Source: Streptomyces sp. V1I1
Lineage (GTDB): Bacteria > Actinomycetota > Actinomycetes > Streptomycetales > Streptomycetaceae
Length of the DNA: 64,000 bases
Assembly: GCF_030817355.1 (NCBI RefSeq)
Contig: NZ_JAUSZH010000001.1
Location: 8,035,001-8,099,000 of the forward strand
Direction: 5' to 3'
In this document: in pieces, positions 1-8,678 of the stretch
Numbering within the stretch: position 1 is the first letter of the stretch
How the letters are laid out: each line of letters begins with the position of its first letter
Position numbers and translations under genes: made by a program
The notes under the pieces: generated by a model
What the model saw: the letters and a program-made list of their open reading frames with translations, nothing else
Databases searched by the model: none
What the model was told of the DNA's origin: nothing

Positions 1-2
1 TA

Positions 3-512
3 TGGACGGCCGTGAAGAGGCGTGATCCGTGGAATCGCGAGGCCCACTGGCAGATGCTGCACTACGTCTCCCCGGAGGAATGTGGGTCCAACGTCCTGAC
101 CGTCCAGTTCACCGACTCGGTCGTCGTCTCCGAGCCCTCGGGTTCCGCCGTAGCGGCCCTGAGCCTTGCTGCCAGCCTCAACCGGTACCGGAGGGCTCTG
201 GCAGCCGGAGGAATCACGGCGCTGACCGCGCGTCGGCACTGGGACCAGCCCCACGAACGCGCCCTCGTCGACAACGCTCTCGCGACCTGGGCCCAGCCTG
301 GCTTCCTCGGGCACGCAGCAGCACTCGCCGACCTGAACCTCCTCGCCTACGTGCTGACGAAAGCCGCACGCCTGCAGGACGCGTGGCCGGTCTTCGAGGC
401 AACCGCGGCGGTCGCCACCTCCTGGCCCTGGGAACTGGACGGCGACCCACTGGAACAGGTCCGGGAGTGGCACTCTCGGGCATTTCGAGCCAGGAGTCAG
501 CGGCCACGGTGA
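3..512 (+). CDS. Hypothetical protein, 5' end outside the window
   Basis: The frame is open to the left edge of the window, so the real start probably lies upstream; the first internal start is GTG at 12. The visible 166 or more residues are Ala/Leu rich and mostly helical, ending in a basic tail. I recognise no domain. The helix-turn-helix style alternation of short helices could fit a TPR-like or solenoid C-terminus of a larger regulator, but this is a guess. No gene follows for about 300 bases. Confidence 0.5.
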   Translation, partial: WTAVKRRDPWNREAHWQMLHYVSPEECGSNVLTVQFTDSVVVSEPSGSAVAALSLAASLNRYRRALAAGGITALTARRHWDQPHERALVDNALATWAQPGFLGHAAALADLNLLAYVLTKAARLQDAWPVFEATAAVATSWPWELDGDPLEQVREWHSRAFRARSQRPR

Positions 513-817
513 CCCTGTGTAGTCGAGAAGCGCCGAGTGTTCCCGTCAGGCATCACGGCAATGATGCTGTCGCCTTCTCGCAGAAAAGTGCGACTCGAGC
601 CGCCTCTGCACGCCGCTGGACCGAGGCGACTGGATCGGCGTGGATGGGCCCGATTCACCACTGAATTCGCAAAGATTTCGAGTGCATCTTCTCGATATCG
701 AAATTGACAACCTCATCTCCCGGTGCGCAAACTGGACGTATCTGGTAATGACCAGTTTAGGGGCTATCGCTCGGCGGCCGCGACGACCGCTCGTCGCATC
801 CGCGGAAACCCGAGGTT
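513..817. other. Intergenic, no gene seen
   Basis: About 300 bases between the first partial gene and the RsbW-like ATPase. Reading frames here have poor codon bias and no recognisable protein. It presumably holds the promoter of the downstream ATPase gene, but I see no convincing hexamers. Confidence 0.4.
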
Positions 818-1321
818 GTGATGACTGCTCAAGCACCCCCTGGATCGGCTGCGTCGGTCGAACTGCTCGCACCGAACACAAGCCGCCGGGCCACGAGGGC
901 CGACCAGCTCCCGCGCGAAAGCCGGGGGCCCGCAGCAGACGATGCGCGTGACCGACACCTCGCCCTGGTGAGTGCCGATGCCAGAGACGTCAGCCGGATA
1001 CGGCGCCTTGCGAAGGAATTCCTAACAGGACTGAAATTGTCGCCTACGGCGCGTGACGATGCTCTGCTCATCATCTCCGAACTCGTCACCAACGCGGTAC
1101 TTCACGCCCTGCCGCCGGCCGCGCTGCGAGTGCGCTGCATCCAGCACCATGTCCTGCGGATCGAAGTCACCGACGGCGGTCCGCACCCCAATCCACCGCC
1201 GAAAACTGACCAGCATGAGGAACACGGCCGCGGCATGCTCATCGTTGCCGCCATGGCGGTTCGGTACGGCACGATCACACACGCAGGCGGATCCACCTGC
1301 TGGGCGGAGCTCAACCCCTGA
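818..1321 (+). CDS. RsbW/SpoIIAB-like ATP-binding regulatory protein
   Basis: This 167-residue protein has the GHKL ATPase motifs of the anti-sigma/serine kinase type: an N box ELVTNAVLH at residues 88-96, a G1 box VTDGGPHPN at 117-125, and a G2 box HGRGMLIV at 136-143. Streptomyces encode dozens of such single-domain proteins. They bind sigma factors or anti-anti-sigma partners, or regulate other proteins, from the cytoplasm. No sigma factor or STAS-domain partner is adjacent, so its target is unknown. The first 50 residues are low complexity and the true start could be an internal GTG nearer the ATPase fold. Confidence 0.85.
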   Translation: MMTAQAPPGSAASVELLAPNTSRRATRADQLPRESRGPAADDARDRHLALVSADARDVSRIRRLAKEFLTGLKLSPTARDDALLIISELVTNAVLHALPPAALRVRCIQHHVLRIEVTDGGPHPNPPPKTDQHEEHGRGMLIVAAMAVRYGTITHAGGSTCWAELNP

Positions 1322-1671
1322 TGGGCGGACGGCCGGCCCCGGGAGACCGGCAAGATTGCTCCAGGCCAGTTGAGGTGCGTGCAAACCGCGCCCTGGCACC
1401 TCCCACCACTCGCGGGACGCGCTCACCCTCGCAAGCGCGGGGGCCTTGGGGCGGCCGGCCATCTGGCAGCTCCTGCCGCGCCGCGAGCCCGACCTCTGAT
1501 CTTGAAAACTAGAGCCGGACAGTGCGCTGGAGGTGCACGTCATCGCCAGAACCGCCGTCGAGTAACCACTCACGTACACCCCCAGGACACCCCTTGAGCC
1601 GCATTCCCATGCATCCCCGCCAGGACCCAGAACCGGCAGCGCAGCAGCCTTATACCTCAGGTTCGCGGCTG
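1322..1671. other. Intergenic, no gene seen
   Basis: Roughly 350 bases between the convergent ATPase gene and the 3' end of the broken transpeptidase gene. Several open frames exist but none has typical codon bias or recognisable motifs. Confidence 0.35.
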
Positions 1672-3074
1672 TCAGGAGACGCTTGCGAGGATCTCTTGGG
1701 CGACCTGGACCGCTTGCTCGCTGCCCCTCGCGCCTCCTGCGGGCGATGGAATGCCCTCGACACAGACAGCTACGGCGATTCGTCGTCCGTCGGTCCGATC
1801 CGCGTACCCGGTGTACCACGAGGTGGCAGAGTCGCCCTGAGTGTCCGTGACCCATCCCGTCTTTCCGCTGATCTTGGACTCTGTCTCCCTGAGCCCTGGG
1901 ACACCACGTCGCTCGCCGCGGTCTTGAGTGCCGACTGCAGCACATCGGCCGTGCGGCGGGAGATCACTTGCTCGGCACGACCGCCAGAGGCCTTGGGCTG
2001 TTGGGTGCTCCCGTCGGCCTTCGTCACTCGCTCCACCAACTGCGGGGTCACCAGCCGTCCCTCGTTGGCGATCGCCGCCGCGACCCTTGCCATCTCCAGC
2101 GGAGTTGCCCGGACATCTCCGCCCCCGATCCCCGTCAGAGCCGCCTGGGAAGGCGACAGGCCAGCCCCGGGGTAGCTGCTCTCAGAGACCTGTAGGGGCA
2201 CCCTCAACGTGCCGTCGTTGAAGCCGAACTTCACTGCCATTGAACTGAGTTGGGCCGGACCGAGCTCGGCGGCCATCTTGGTGAACACGTTGTCGCAGGA
2301 GTAGCGCAGAGCCAGCCTGATTGAAGCGTTCTCGCACTGTGGGGACGCGCCGGTCACGCGCGTCTGCGTGGCGGGGAGCACGTAGGCGAGGGGGCTGCTG
2401 GTGGCGCCGTCCACTGTCGTGTAGAGCCCCTGCTCCGAGGCAGCGGCTGCAACGACGACACTGAATGTCGCGCCCGGGGCGCCGGCCCGACGCAGAGCCC
2501 GATTGAGCATGGGCGAACGCGCGTCGGTGTTGGCCGCCTTCCACGCCTTCGCGTCCTCGGGCCGTCTGCCGCTGAATGCCGCTGGGTCGTACGAGGGCGT
2601 GCTGACCACGGCCAGGAGCTTCCCGGACTCCGCGTCGAGTGCCACTGCCGCGCCCTGCCGGTCACCCAGCGCATCGAACGCGGCTTTCTGGGCCGGGGGG
2701 TCGATCGTCGTCACGACGTCACCTGACGCGGCGCCGGACGCCCCGGCAGCCAGGACATCGTCGTACAGGGCTTCCAGTCCTGTGTTGCCGTACATCATCG
2801 ACCGGTAGCCCGTGACTGACACGTAGAGGGTGCCGTCGGAATAGGTGCGCTGGTAGGGAACCTTCGTGTCGCCCGTGGGCTTCGAACCCGTGACGGCCTT
2901 CCCCCCGACGAGGATGTCGCCCAGCCCGCGGTGTGACGAAGACGGGGAAGTGGGCTTGGCCGAGGACTTGCCGGCAGAGTCGGTGTGGGAGCCCTTGCTG
3001 CACCCGGTCGCCAAAGCGGCCAGCGCGGCGAGAACCCCCGAGACGCGGAGCGCCCCTCTGATGGTCGCGTGCAT
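1672..3074 (-). pseudogene. Lipoprotein penicillin-binding-protein-like transpeptidase, frameshifted and catalytically degenerate
   Basis: The start at 3074 gives a lipoprotein signal with lipobox LATGC around residues 21-25, then a class B PBP transpeptidase fold related to PbpA/FtsI. The reading frame breaks near 1885: the KTG box (ISGKTGWVTD) and the C-terminus continue in another frame to a TGA at 1672, so about 70 residues are displaced. The site that should read PGSTFK reads PGATFS (GCG for Ser, AGT for Lys), so both the nucleophile and the general base are gone upstream of the break. The second motif region reads YSCDN. It is therefore a decayed gene or an already non-enzymatic PBP-fold lipoprotein. 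Its start lies exactly where an opposite-strand response regulator gene is cut off. Confidence 0.8.
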
Positions 3075-3077
3075 GAC

Positions 3078-3440
3078 CGACAAGCCGACATCACCCGCGC
3101 CATCGAAGCGGGCGCTGCCGGCTACCTGCTCAAGGCCGAAGGGCCGGAGGAGTTGTTCGCGGCGATCCGCAACGCGGCGTCCGGCCGCACCGCACTGTCG
3201 GCTCCAGTCGCCGACCGGGTGTTGGCCCAGATGCGCAGTCCGCGACGCGCCCTGTCCGAGCGCGAGCGCGACATCCTCCAGCAGTTGGCGCGCGGCCTGG
3301 GCAACCGGGAGATCGCCCGAGCCCTGTTCATCAGCGAGGCCACGGTCAAGACCCACCTGGGACGGATCTACGGCAAGCTCGGGGTGGAGACCCGAGCGGG
3401 GGCGGTGGCGGTCGCCAAAGAGCAGCGATTGGCGCCGTGA
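3078..3440 (+). pseudogene. NarL/LuxR-type response regulator, C-terminal part only
   Basis: In-frame sequence from about 3085 encodes the end of a receiver domain (AIEAGAAGYLLKA, with the conserved Lys) followed by a complete LuxR helix-turn-helix (LSERERDILQQLARG, then ISEATVKTHLGRIYGKLGV). The phosphoacceptor Asp and the first two thirds of the receiver are missing. The cut lies at about 3075, where the divergent transpeptidase-like gene begins, so the two were probably joined by a rearrangement. Without the phosphorylation site it could not act as a normal two-component regulator, and no kinase gene is nearby. Confidence 0.85.
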
Positions 3441-3658
3441 CGCCATCCCCGCCGCCCCTGCTTCTCCTTGCCCACGACCTCATGTCGCCGGGGCAGGGGA
3501 TCGGTAACCGTCCTCGATGGAGCCATGCGGCCGGTGCAGCCCGACGCGAGGTCCTCGCGACCGCGGGGCCGGACGACGAACCGAAGGAGCAGACGTAGAA
3601 CAAGCCGCCGCAGGCAGTCCTCAGCAACGCCCCCGAGCGCCCTCAGCCCTCATACGAC

Positions 3659-3817
3659 ATGGGCAGCCACAAGGGGGATTCCATCTCATGGTTGGCACTG
3701 CAGAAGAGAACGAGCTTGATCGTGGTCGGTGTGGCGGTGGTCGCTGCGGCCGTGGCCCTGCCGGAGCTGGCGGAGCTGACCGCCAACCTCTACAACACCT
3801 CACGCACCAAAGTGTGA
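3659..3817 (+). CDS. Small single-span membrane protein (52 aa)
   Basis: ATG at 3659 opens a 52-residue protein with a basic N-terminal stretch, one hydrophobic segment (residues about 19-35, rich in Val and Ala) and a short polar tail ending in KV. Size and layout resemble small one-helix proteins common in Streptomyces, but I cannot name a family with confidence. It lies among gene fragments and may itself be a remnant. Confidence 0.45.
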   Translation: MGSHKGDSISWLALQKRTSLIVVGVAVVAAAVALPELAELTANLYNTSRTKV

Positions 3818-4004
3818 GCCAGGCACGCGCTCGGTTTGGACCCGGTCATCGTGCCCAGTGGGTCTGAGGCGGCGGGTGCCCGAGGCAGTGTCAGCCGCGT
3901 GAGACTGGGCGGCCCTTCGGGAGACGGCCGTGGTGAGACACCGCCGGTGAGAGCTGCGTCGGATGCCAAGATCAGTGAGAACCTACAACTCGTCCTTCGA
4001 CACG

Positions 4005-4190
4005 GGAGCCGATGGGGATGCCTGTGTTGGCCAGCGCGAACAGCGGCACGATCACATAGCTGGTCCACGGATGGAACATCCGCTGCAGCCGCTCGTTGGG
4101 CGAGATCGCCGACGCCAGCCCCTGCCGTACCGAGCGTTCGAGCTCCGGCGTCGGCTGCTGATCCGCCATGGCCGGGTCGTACGGCAGCTG
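4005..4190 (-). pseudogene. NhaA-type Na+/H+ antiporter fragment
   Basis: Minus-strand frame encodes [13 protein letters not shown] followed by [19 protein letters not shown], the characteristic cytoplasmic loop and helix of NhaA antiporters (the family signature HPWxxfxIxPlFALaNaG). Only about 60 residues survive, from an internal part of the protein. Both sides are abruptly replaced by other sequence: a SpoIIE phosphatase fragment on the opposite strand at about 4191 and unassignable sequence below 4005. Confidence 0.75.
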
Positions 4191-4517
4191 GAGAGCGCGA
4201 CGACGCTGCCCGTCGGCTTCGGCGGTGAGGAGCCACGGATCAGACAGCACATGCTCCAGCCAGGCGACCGGGTGCTGTGCTACACCGACGGCATCATCGA
4301 GGAGCACGTCGTCGGCGGGGAGCCGTTCGGCGAGGAACGCCTCATCCAGTGCGTCAACCGCCCGGGGCAGGAGCCGTCACAGGGGATGCGGGCGGATCTG
4401 CGCCGGCTCTCCCACACGCTGAAGAGCGAACGGGGCGGGCGCACCAGCGACGACGCCACCCTCTTCATGATCGAGTGGCACGGCGGCGCCGCCGACCACC
4501 TCGCGGTCCTTGACTGA
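4191..4517 (+). pseudogene. SpoIIE-type PP2C phosphatase, C-terminal fragment
   Basis: The frame encodes [17 protein letters not shown], then SDDATLFMIEW, the last two metal-site regions of SpoIIE/RsbU phosphatases. The N-terminal sensor and most of the PP2C domain are missing; upstream the frame runs into antisense NhaA sequence. Intact relatives occur elsewhere in this window (40953-42128 and 57825-59726), but this piece is clearly a different gene. Confidence 0.8.
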
Positions 4518-4620
4518 GTAACCTCGACGTCAACCGAATCCGAACTGGATAGTGCCGCCCATGCGGACGACGGTCACCCTTCCACGCCTGGCCAGCTGGC
4601 CTCCCAAGGGGAGTGTTCGG

Positions 4621-4701
4621 AAACAGACACTGAACCCCGAAACAGCAGGTCGAGCCACAGCCACCCGAAAAGTGGAACGGTCACAGTGCCCGTTCCGCGA
4701 A
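4621..4701 (+). repeat. Left arm of a long inverted repeat flanking the lipase-like gene
   Basis: This stretch matches, in inverted orientation, 5936-6035 on the far side of the lipase-like gene. About 45 of 50 bases agree across the part reading CGAAACAGCAGGTCGAGCC and on to CCACCCGAAAAGT. After a 20-base gap in this arm, the GGAACGGTCACAGTG block also matches. It ends in its own dyad GGAACGG...CCGTTCC at 4674-4696. Confidence 0.7.
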
Positions 4702-4719
4702 CTGCTTCTGCATTCTGGG

Positions 4720-4752
4720 CTGTCCGGGACAGATCTGAGCTGTCCCGGACAG
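4720..4752. promoter_or_regulatory. Paired 13-bp palindromic operators upstream of the lipase-like gene
   Basis: CTGTCCGGGACAG (4720-4732) and CTGTCCCGGACAG (4740-4752) are each near-perfect palindromes differing only in the central base. They sit 20 bases centre to centre, two DNA turns, and 75 bases before the start codon. This geometry fits cooperative binding of a dimeric regulator. The cognate regulator is not adjacent. The function is inferred. Confidence 0.6.
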
Positions 4753-4826
4753 GGAAAGCCTGGTCTGGGCGCAGCCTCTGCGGAACAGTTGGCGGCTGTC
4801 CGAGTCCACAATCAACAGGAGTTCAA

Positions 4827-5738
4827 ATGAGACTCCGTTCGTCCCTCGCGACGTTCACGGTGAGCGCCGTTCTCCTGCTCACGGCGACCACCACAGCAAG
4901 CGCTTCCGCCCCCTCCCATGCGACCACGACCGGCCAGATTGAGCTTGGGGCCTCAGCGCCTCCACGGAAGGACAGCACACAGCGTCCCGTCTTCTTCATC
5001 AAGGGATACGCGCCCGGTGACGAATGCGGCAGTAAGTGGGACTCCGCTGCCAAGCTGTTCAAGAAGTGGAAGGGGAAGTTACACCGTGTCGGCTACCTCG
5101 AAACAGACGACCCGGGGTGCGATGTGCGGATTGACCCCAAGGGGAAGGGCACGGTTGACACGTCCCTGAAGGATCTGGGACGCGGGCTGGCATGGAAGAT
5201 CCACGACATGTATTCGTCCAAGGGGCAGACCGTCGACGTCGTCGCCCATTCCATGGGTGGGCTCATCGTCCGTGCTGCACTGGCTGGATACGCACAGGGC
5301 GACCCGACCTGGCCGGACGAGCTGTTCGTGGAAGATGTCGTCAATCTGGGCACCCCACAAAAGGCCGCTTGGCTGGGCGCTGCCTGCCTCCCCAACCTTC
5401 AGTGCCGGGAGATGTACTACCCGAATGGCGCCTTCCGGCGCTGGCTTGGACCGAAGCTCCACCAGGCACAGGGGGGAACGGACTGGACCCTTATCAGCTC
5501 GAATGCTGACTTCTCTGTCAGCGCTGGGAACGGTGCCCCCACTGACGTTGGGGCGCAGCATCTGGTGCGCTACTCGGAGCGAGCGGGCCTTGGCCACAGC
5601 CACCTGCGCACGAAAAGGGCAGCAGGCGTATACCCACTCCGGTACACCAACAACGGTGGTGCCTGGGGATCCCAGGTGCGCGGCGCCGCACCCCTGCGAG
5701 CAACCATGAACGCCCTGTACTGGCACAAGCGATGGTGA
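4827..5738 (+). CDS. Secreted lipase-like alpha/beta hydrolase
   Basis: The ATG at 4827 follows an AGGAG-type site and starts a 303-residue protein. It has a Sec signal (RLRSS, hydrophobic core, cleavage near ASASA), so the mature enzyme is exported. An oxyanion-region strand PVFFIKGYAPG at about 54-64 and the nucleophile elbow VAHSMGGL with Ser142 mark a lipase/esterase fold of the lipase class 2/PGAP1-like kind. A late His in GLGHSHL and conserved Cys pairs suggest disulphides. The natural substrate is unknown. It has its own regulatory region (paired palindromes) and is bracketed by an inverted repeat, hinting at mobility as a unit. Confidence 0.85.
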   Translation: MRLRSSLATFTVSAVLLLTATTTASASAPSHATTTGQIELGASAPPRKDSTQRPVFFIKGYAPGDECGSKWDSAAKLFKKWKGKLHRVGYLETDDPGCDVRIDPKGKGTVDTSLKDLGRGLAWKIHDMYSSKGQTVDVVAHSMGGLIVRAALAGYAQGDPTWPDELFVEDVVNLGTPQKAAWLGAACLPNLQCREMYYPNGAFRRWLGPKLHQAQGGTDWTLISSNADFSVSAGNGAPTDVGAQHLVRYSERAGLGHSHLRTKRAAGVYPLRYTNNGGAWGSQVRGAAPLRATMNALYWHKRW

Positions 5739-5935
5739 GTGTCTGTTTCTGGCCCCCCGGAGCGGGCGGGCTCGGTTGCCTGGTGTCAGGTGGCCCGTGG
5801 GCCAAGACGGCGGCCACCAACTTGAGATCGATCAAGGAACTACGGCGCTCCACTCAACTTGGCCGGCCCTAGGGCAAACCACTGCGGTGACTTCCACTTC
5901 CGGCCCTCATGCCTGAGGCGCCCCGACGGTTTTCG

Positions 5936-6035
5936 TTCGCGGAACGGTCACTGTGACCGTTCCGCGAACGCTTTCCCAATCCTCACTTTTCGGGTGGCTG
6001 CGGCTTGAGCTGCTGTTTCGGGGGTTCAGAGACAG
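5936..6035 (-). repeat. Right arm of the inverted repeat flanking the lipase-like gene
   Basis: Reverse complement of 4621-4701 with a 20-base insertion. It contains a perfect 16-bp palindrome with a one-base centre (TTCGCGGAACGGTCAC, T, then its complement) at 5936-5968, which could act as a terminator-like hairpin for the lipase-like gene. The IS insertion at 6044 begins a few bases beyond it. Confidence 0.7.
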
Positions 6036-6043
6036 GCTCTCAC

Positions 6044-7637
6044 CTTGTTCTTTATGGTCTGACCTCGAACGACGTCCCGAACGTGATCGCTCGTACGAGG
6101 ATTCCGGGGACGTGAACACGGCCTTCGTCTGATCCTGTGCTCCGACCAAAGAGGCACTTGACCAGCAACGAAGGCCGTGGGGGGATGAGTTTGCTGCATC
6201 ACGATGTCGGGCGGGATCCGTTCACGGTGGCGTCACGCTTCCGGGACGATTTCTTCGACTGCCTGACCGGGCGCGGGGACGAGTTGTTCGAACTGGCGGG
6301 CGCGCTGCTGTGTGCGGACGGGCCGGTGACCGCGCCGGTAGACCTGACGCTGGTGGCCGGGCACCGGCGTGGACACGGCGCGATGTACGACGCGCTGAAC
6401 TGCGGGAGCGTGGACGTGCCGCGGTTGCGGCAGGTGCTGGCCGGCTTGCCGCAACCCGAGGCCGCCGACGGGCGCCTGGTGCTGGCCGTGGACGTCACGA
6501 ACTGGCTCCGCCCGGACGCACCCACCAGTCCGGATCGCTTGTTCTGCCACGTCTACGGCCGCAGCGGCCGGTCCTCCGACCAGTTCGTGCCCGGCTGGCC
6601 CTACTCCTTCGTCGCCGCCCTGGAATCGGGCCGGACGTCATGGTGCCAGCTCCTGGACGCCGTCCGTCTCGGCCTGCCGACGACGTCGCCGAGGCTACTG
6701 CCACGCAGGTCCGCAGGGTGGTCGAGGACCTCATCGACATGGGCCGGTGGCGCATCGGCGACCGCGACATCCTGATCGTCTTCGACGCTGGATACGACGC
6801 CCCGCGCATGGCCCACCTCCTGCACGGGCTGCCGGTGGAGGTCCTCGGGCGGATGCGCACGGACCGGGTGATGCGCAGGCCGGTCCCGGTCCCGTGGATC
6901 TCGCCACCGCAGGGCGGCCGTCCGCCCAAGCACGGCAAGGAGTTCCGCTTCGCCAAACCGGAGACCTGGGGCGAGCCGGACGCGGCCACCACGCAGGTCA
7001 CCGACCGGTACGGCACCGCCCGCGCGATGGCCTGGGACCGCATCCACCCCCGGCTGACCACCCGATCGGCGTGGATCGACCACACCGGTGAACTCCCCGT
7101 CATCGAGGGCACGTTGATCCGCCTCCAGGTCGACCGCCTGCCCGGCGGCAACGACCCGCTGCCGCTCTGGCTGTGGTCTTCGGCCACCGGCCTGACCGCC
7201 GCCGAAGTCGACATCCGCTGGCAGGCGTTCCTGCGACGCTTCGACCTGGAACACACCTTCCGCATGATCAAACAGACCCTCGGCTGGACCCGCCCGAAGC
7301 TCCGCACCCCCGAGGCCGCGGACCGCTGGACCTGGCTGATCATCGCGGCGCACACCCAACTCCGTCTCGTCCGCGAGGCCGCCGCCGACCTCCGCCGCCC
7401 CTGGGAGCGACCCGCCAAGCCCGGCCGCCTCACCCCCGCCAGAGTCCGCCGCGGGTTCAGGAACCTCCGCCCACACTTGACCTGTCCCGCCCGAGCGCCG
7501 AAACCATCCCGGCCGGGACCTGGCCGTCCTCCCGGCTCGAAGAACCGGCACCCGGCACCCCGTCACGACGTCGGCAAAACCGTCAAACGGCCCGAGAGCA
7601 TCAAGGAACGCTCCCGGGCCGGAGGATAAAGAACAAG
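6044..7637 (+). mobile_element. Insertion sequence, copy 1 (1594 bp), with 5-bp target duplication CTCAC
   Basis: Both ends carry the inverted repeat CTTGTTCTTTAT (6044-6055, and its complement ending at 7637). CTCAC flanks it on both sides (6039-6043 and 7638-7642). The sequence is nearly identical to 27104-28685 in the same orientation; the main difference is 12 extra bases here near 6380. It carries one transposase gene in two frames. The right target copy overlaps the stop codon of the neighbouring decarboxylase-like gene. Confidence 0.92.
6185..7629 (+). pseudogene. DDE transposase of IS copy 1, interrupted by one frameshift
   Basis: ATG at 6185 (after a G-rich ribosome site) begins MSLLHHDVGRDPF. 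The first frame runs to about 6670 and the rest continues in another frame to 7629. A missing base in GGCCTGCC near 6672 explains the break, since an extra C would restore VRLGPADDV. The two parts together make about 480 residues with a DDE-type core (LAVDVTNWL, LIVFDAGYDAPR, LEHTFRMIKQ) and a basic tail, as in a transposase family common in Streptomyces. The identical break occurs in copy 2, so either both copies are dead or synthesis uses frameshifting. Confidence 0.85.
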
Positions 7638-7638
7638 C

Positions 7639-8049
7639 TCACTCCGTAACCGGCAGCAACCCGCGTTCGGCAAAGACCTTCTTGGCGACGGAGGTGGCGT
7701 TGAGAACCTTGGGCATGCCGCAGTAGACGGCGGAGTGCAGCAGGGCCTCAACGATCTCGTTGGGTGTCAGGCCGACGTTGAGTGCGGCGTTGACGTGGAC
7801 CTCCAGCTGGGGCTCGCAGCCACCGAGGGCGGTGAGAATGCCGAGCGTGACCAGCTGGCGGTCGCGGGGCGCGAGCCCCGGGCGGTCGTAGATGTCGCCG
7901 AATGCCCAGGCGACGACCTGATGGCCCAGTTCGGGCGAGACATCGGCCAGCGAGTCGATGACACGTTGGCCCGCTTCGCCGTCGACAGCGGCAAGCACCT
8001 TCATACCGTGCTCGAAGCGGTCTTGCCTGGTCTCGGCCGACATGGGCAC
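7639..8049 (-). CDS. Carboxymuconolactone decarboxylase/AhpD-fold family protein
   Basis: A 136-residue all-helical protein with the family pattern: RDRQLVTLGILTALGGCEPQLEVHVNAALNVG, then EALLHSAVYCGMPKVLNA. Members are hexameric decarboxylases (PcaC) or peroxidase-like proteins. The lone Cys near GGCEPQ and YCG in place of a CxxC pair argue for the decarboxylase-like group rather than an AhpD peroxidase. The substrate is unknown and there is no aromatic-degradation operon nearby. Its TGA stop lies inside the IS target duplication, so the IS landed at the stop without changing the protein. The start could also be the second Met at 8043. Confidence 0.85.
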   Translation of the reverse strand: MPMSAETRQDRFEHGMKVLAAVDGEAGQRVIDSLADVSPELGHQVVAWAFGDIYDRPGLAPRDRQLVTLGILTALGGCEPQLEVHVNAALNVGLTPNEIVEALLHSAVYCGMPKVLNATSVAKKVFAERGLLPVTE

Positions 8050-8678
8050 TCCTTGTTCCGGCTTGTTCGGCGGGCAGGGCGTCCTGGTGATTAGTCCGTT
8101 GCTGGCTGCGATTGGACGATAGGGCTTGGAGAGCGCTCGAAGTCAAGGCCGATCCAGCTCGGAAGCATGCTGGGGGAGAGCATTGGGGCCGTCGGCGCGG
8201 CGGGTGGTGCTGCAGCTCGGTACCTGCGTGGGGAGTGACGACCCCAGGGGGTTCCGGCCGATGCCGGGCTCCTGCGATCAAGCCCGGATCCGTTGCCGTG
8301 TACCGATGTTGAGCCGTTCCTGTTCGGTAAGGTCCGCGCGGCGTGCGGCACGTGCGGGGGCGTGAGTCGATCGAAGGACGGCAGCGGATCATCCCCAGTC
8401 CGCGAAGCAGGATCAGAGGTCGCTCCTCGTGGATGTGACGAACAAGTCGAGTACTCCCGGCTTGGAACCATTGGTCTCTTCCCGGCTCGCCCGCCTGCTC
8501 CTGGCTACGCCGGGCAGGCGGGCGTCCAACCGCGGTGGCCTTCGTCCCGCCAACGTCCCTTACACGCCTACCCGTTGGTCGATCGGCAATCACTCCATCG
8601 GGATTGTGGACCAGAGGGTAGCCTCGCCACGACGGAGGCAGGTCCTTGTGCCCTTGTGGGAGAAGCGGAGTGCGCGCT
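8050..8678. other. Intergenic, no gene seen
   Basis: About 630 bases between two divergent genes. Open frames on both strands have weak codon bias and no recognisable motif. It should contain promoters for the decarboxylase-like gene and the methyltransferase. No hairpins or repeats stood out. Confidence 0.35.

Noticed and set aside
1022..1945. A 307-codon minus-strand frame
   Set aside because: Antisense to the RsbW-like ATPase and without coding signatures.
6495..7566. Two minus-strand frames over 300 codons antisense to the transposase, repeated in IS copy 2
   Set aside because: They repeat simply because the IS repeats; the plus-strand frame carries the DDE motifs.
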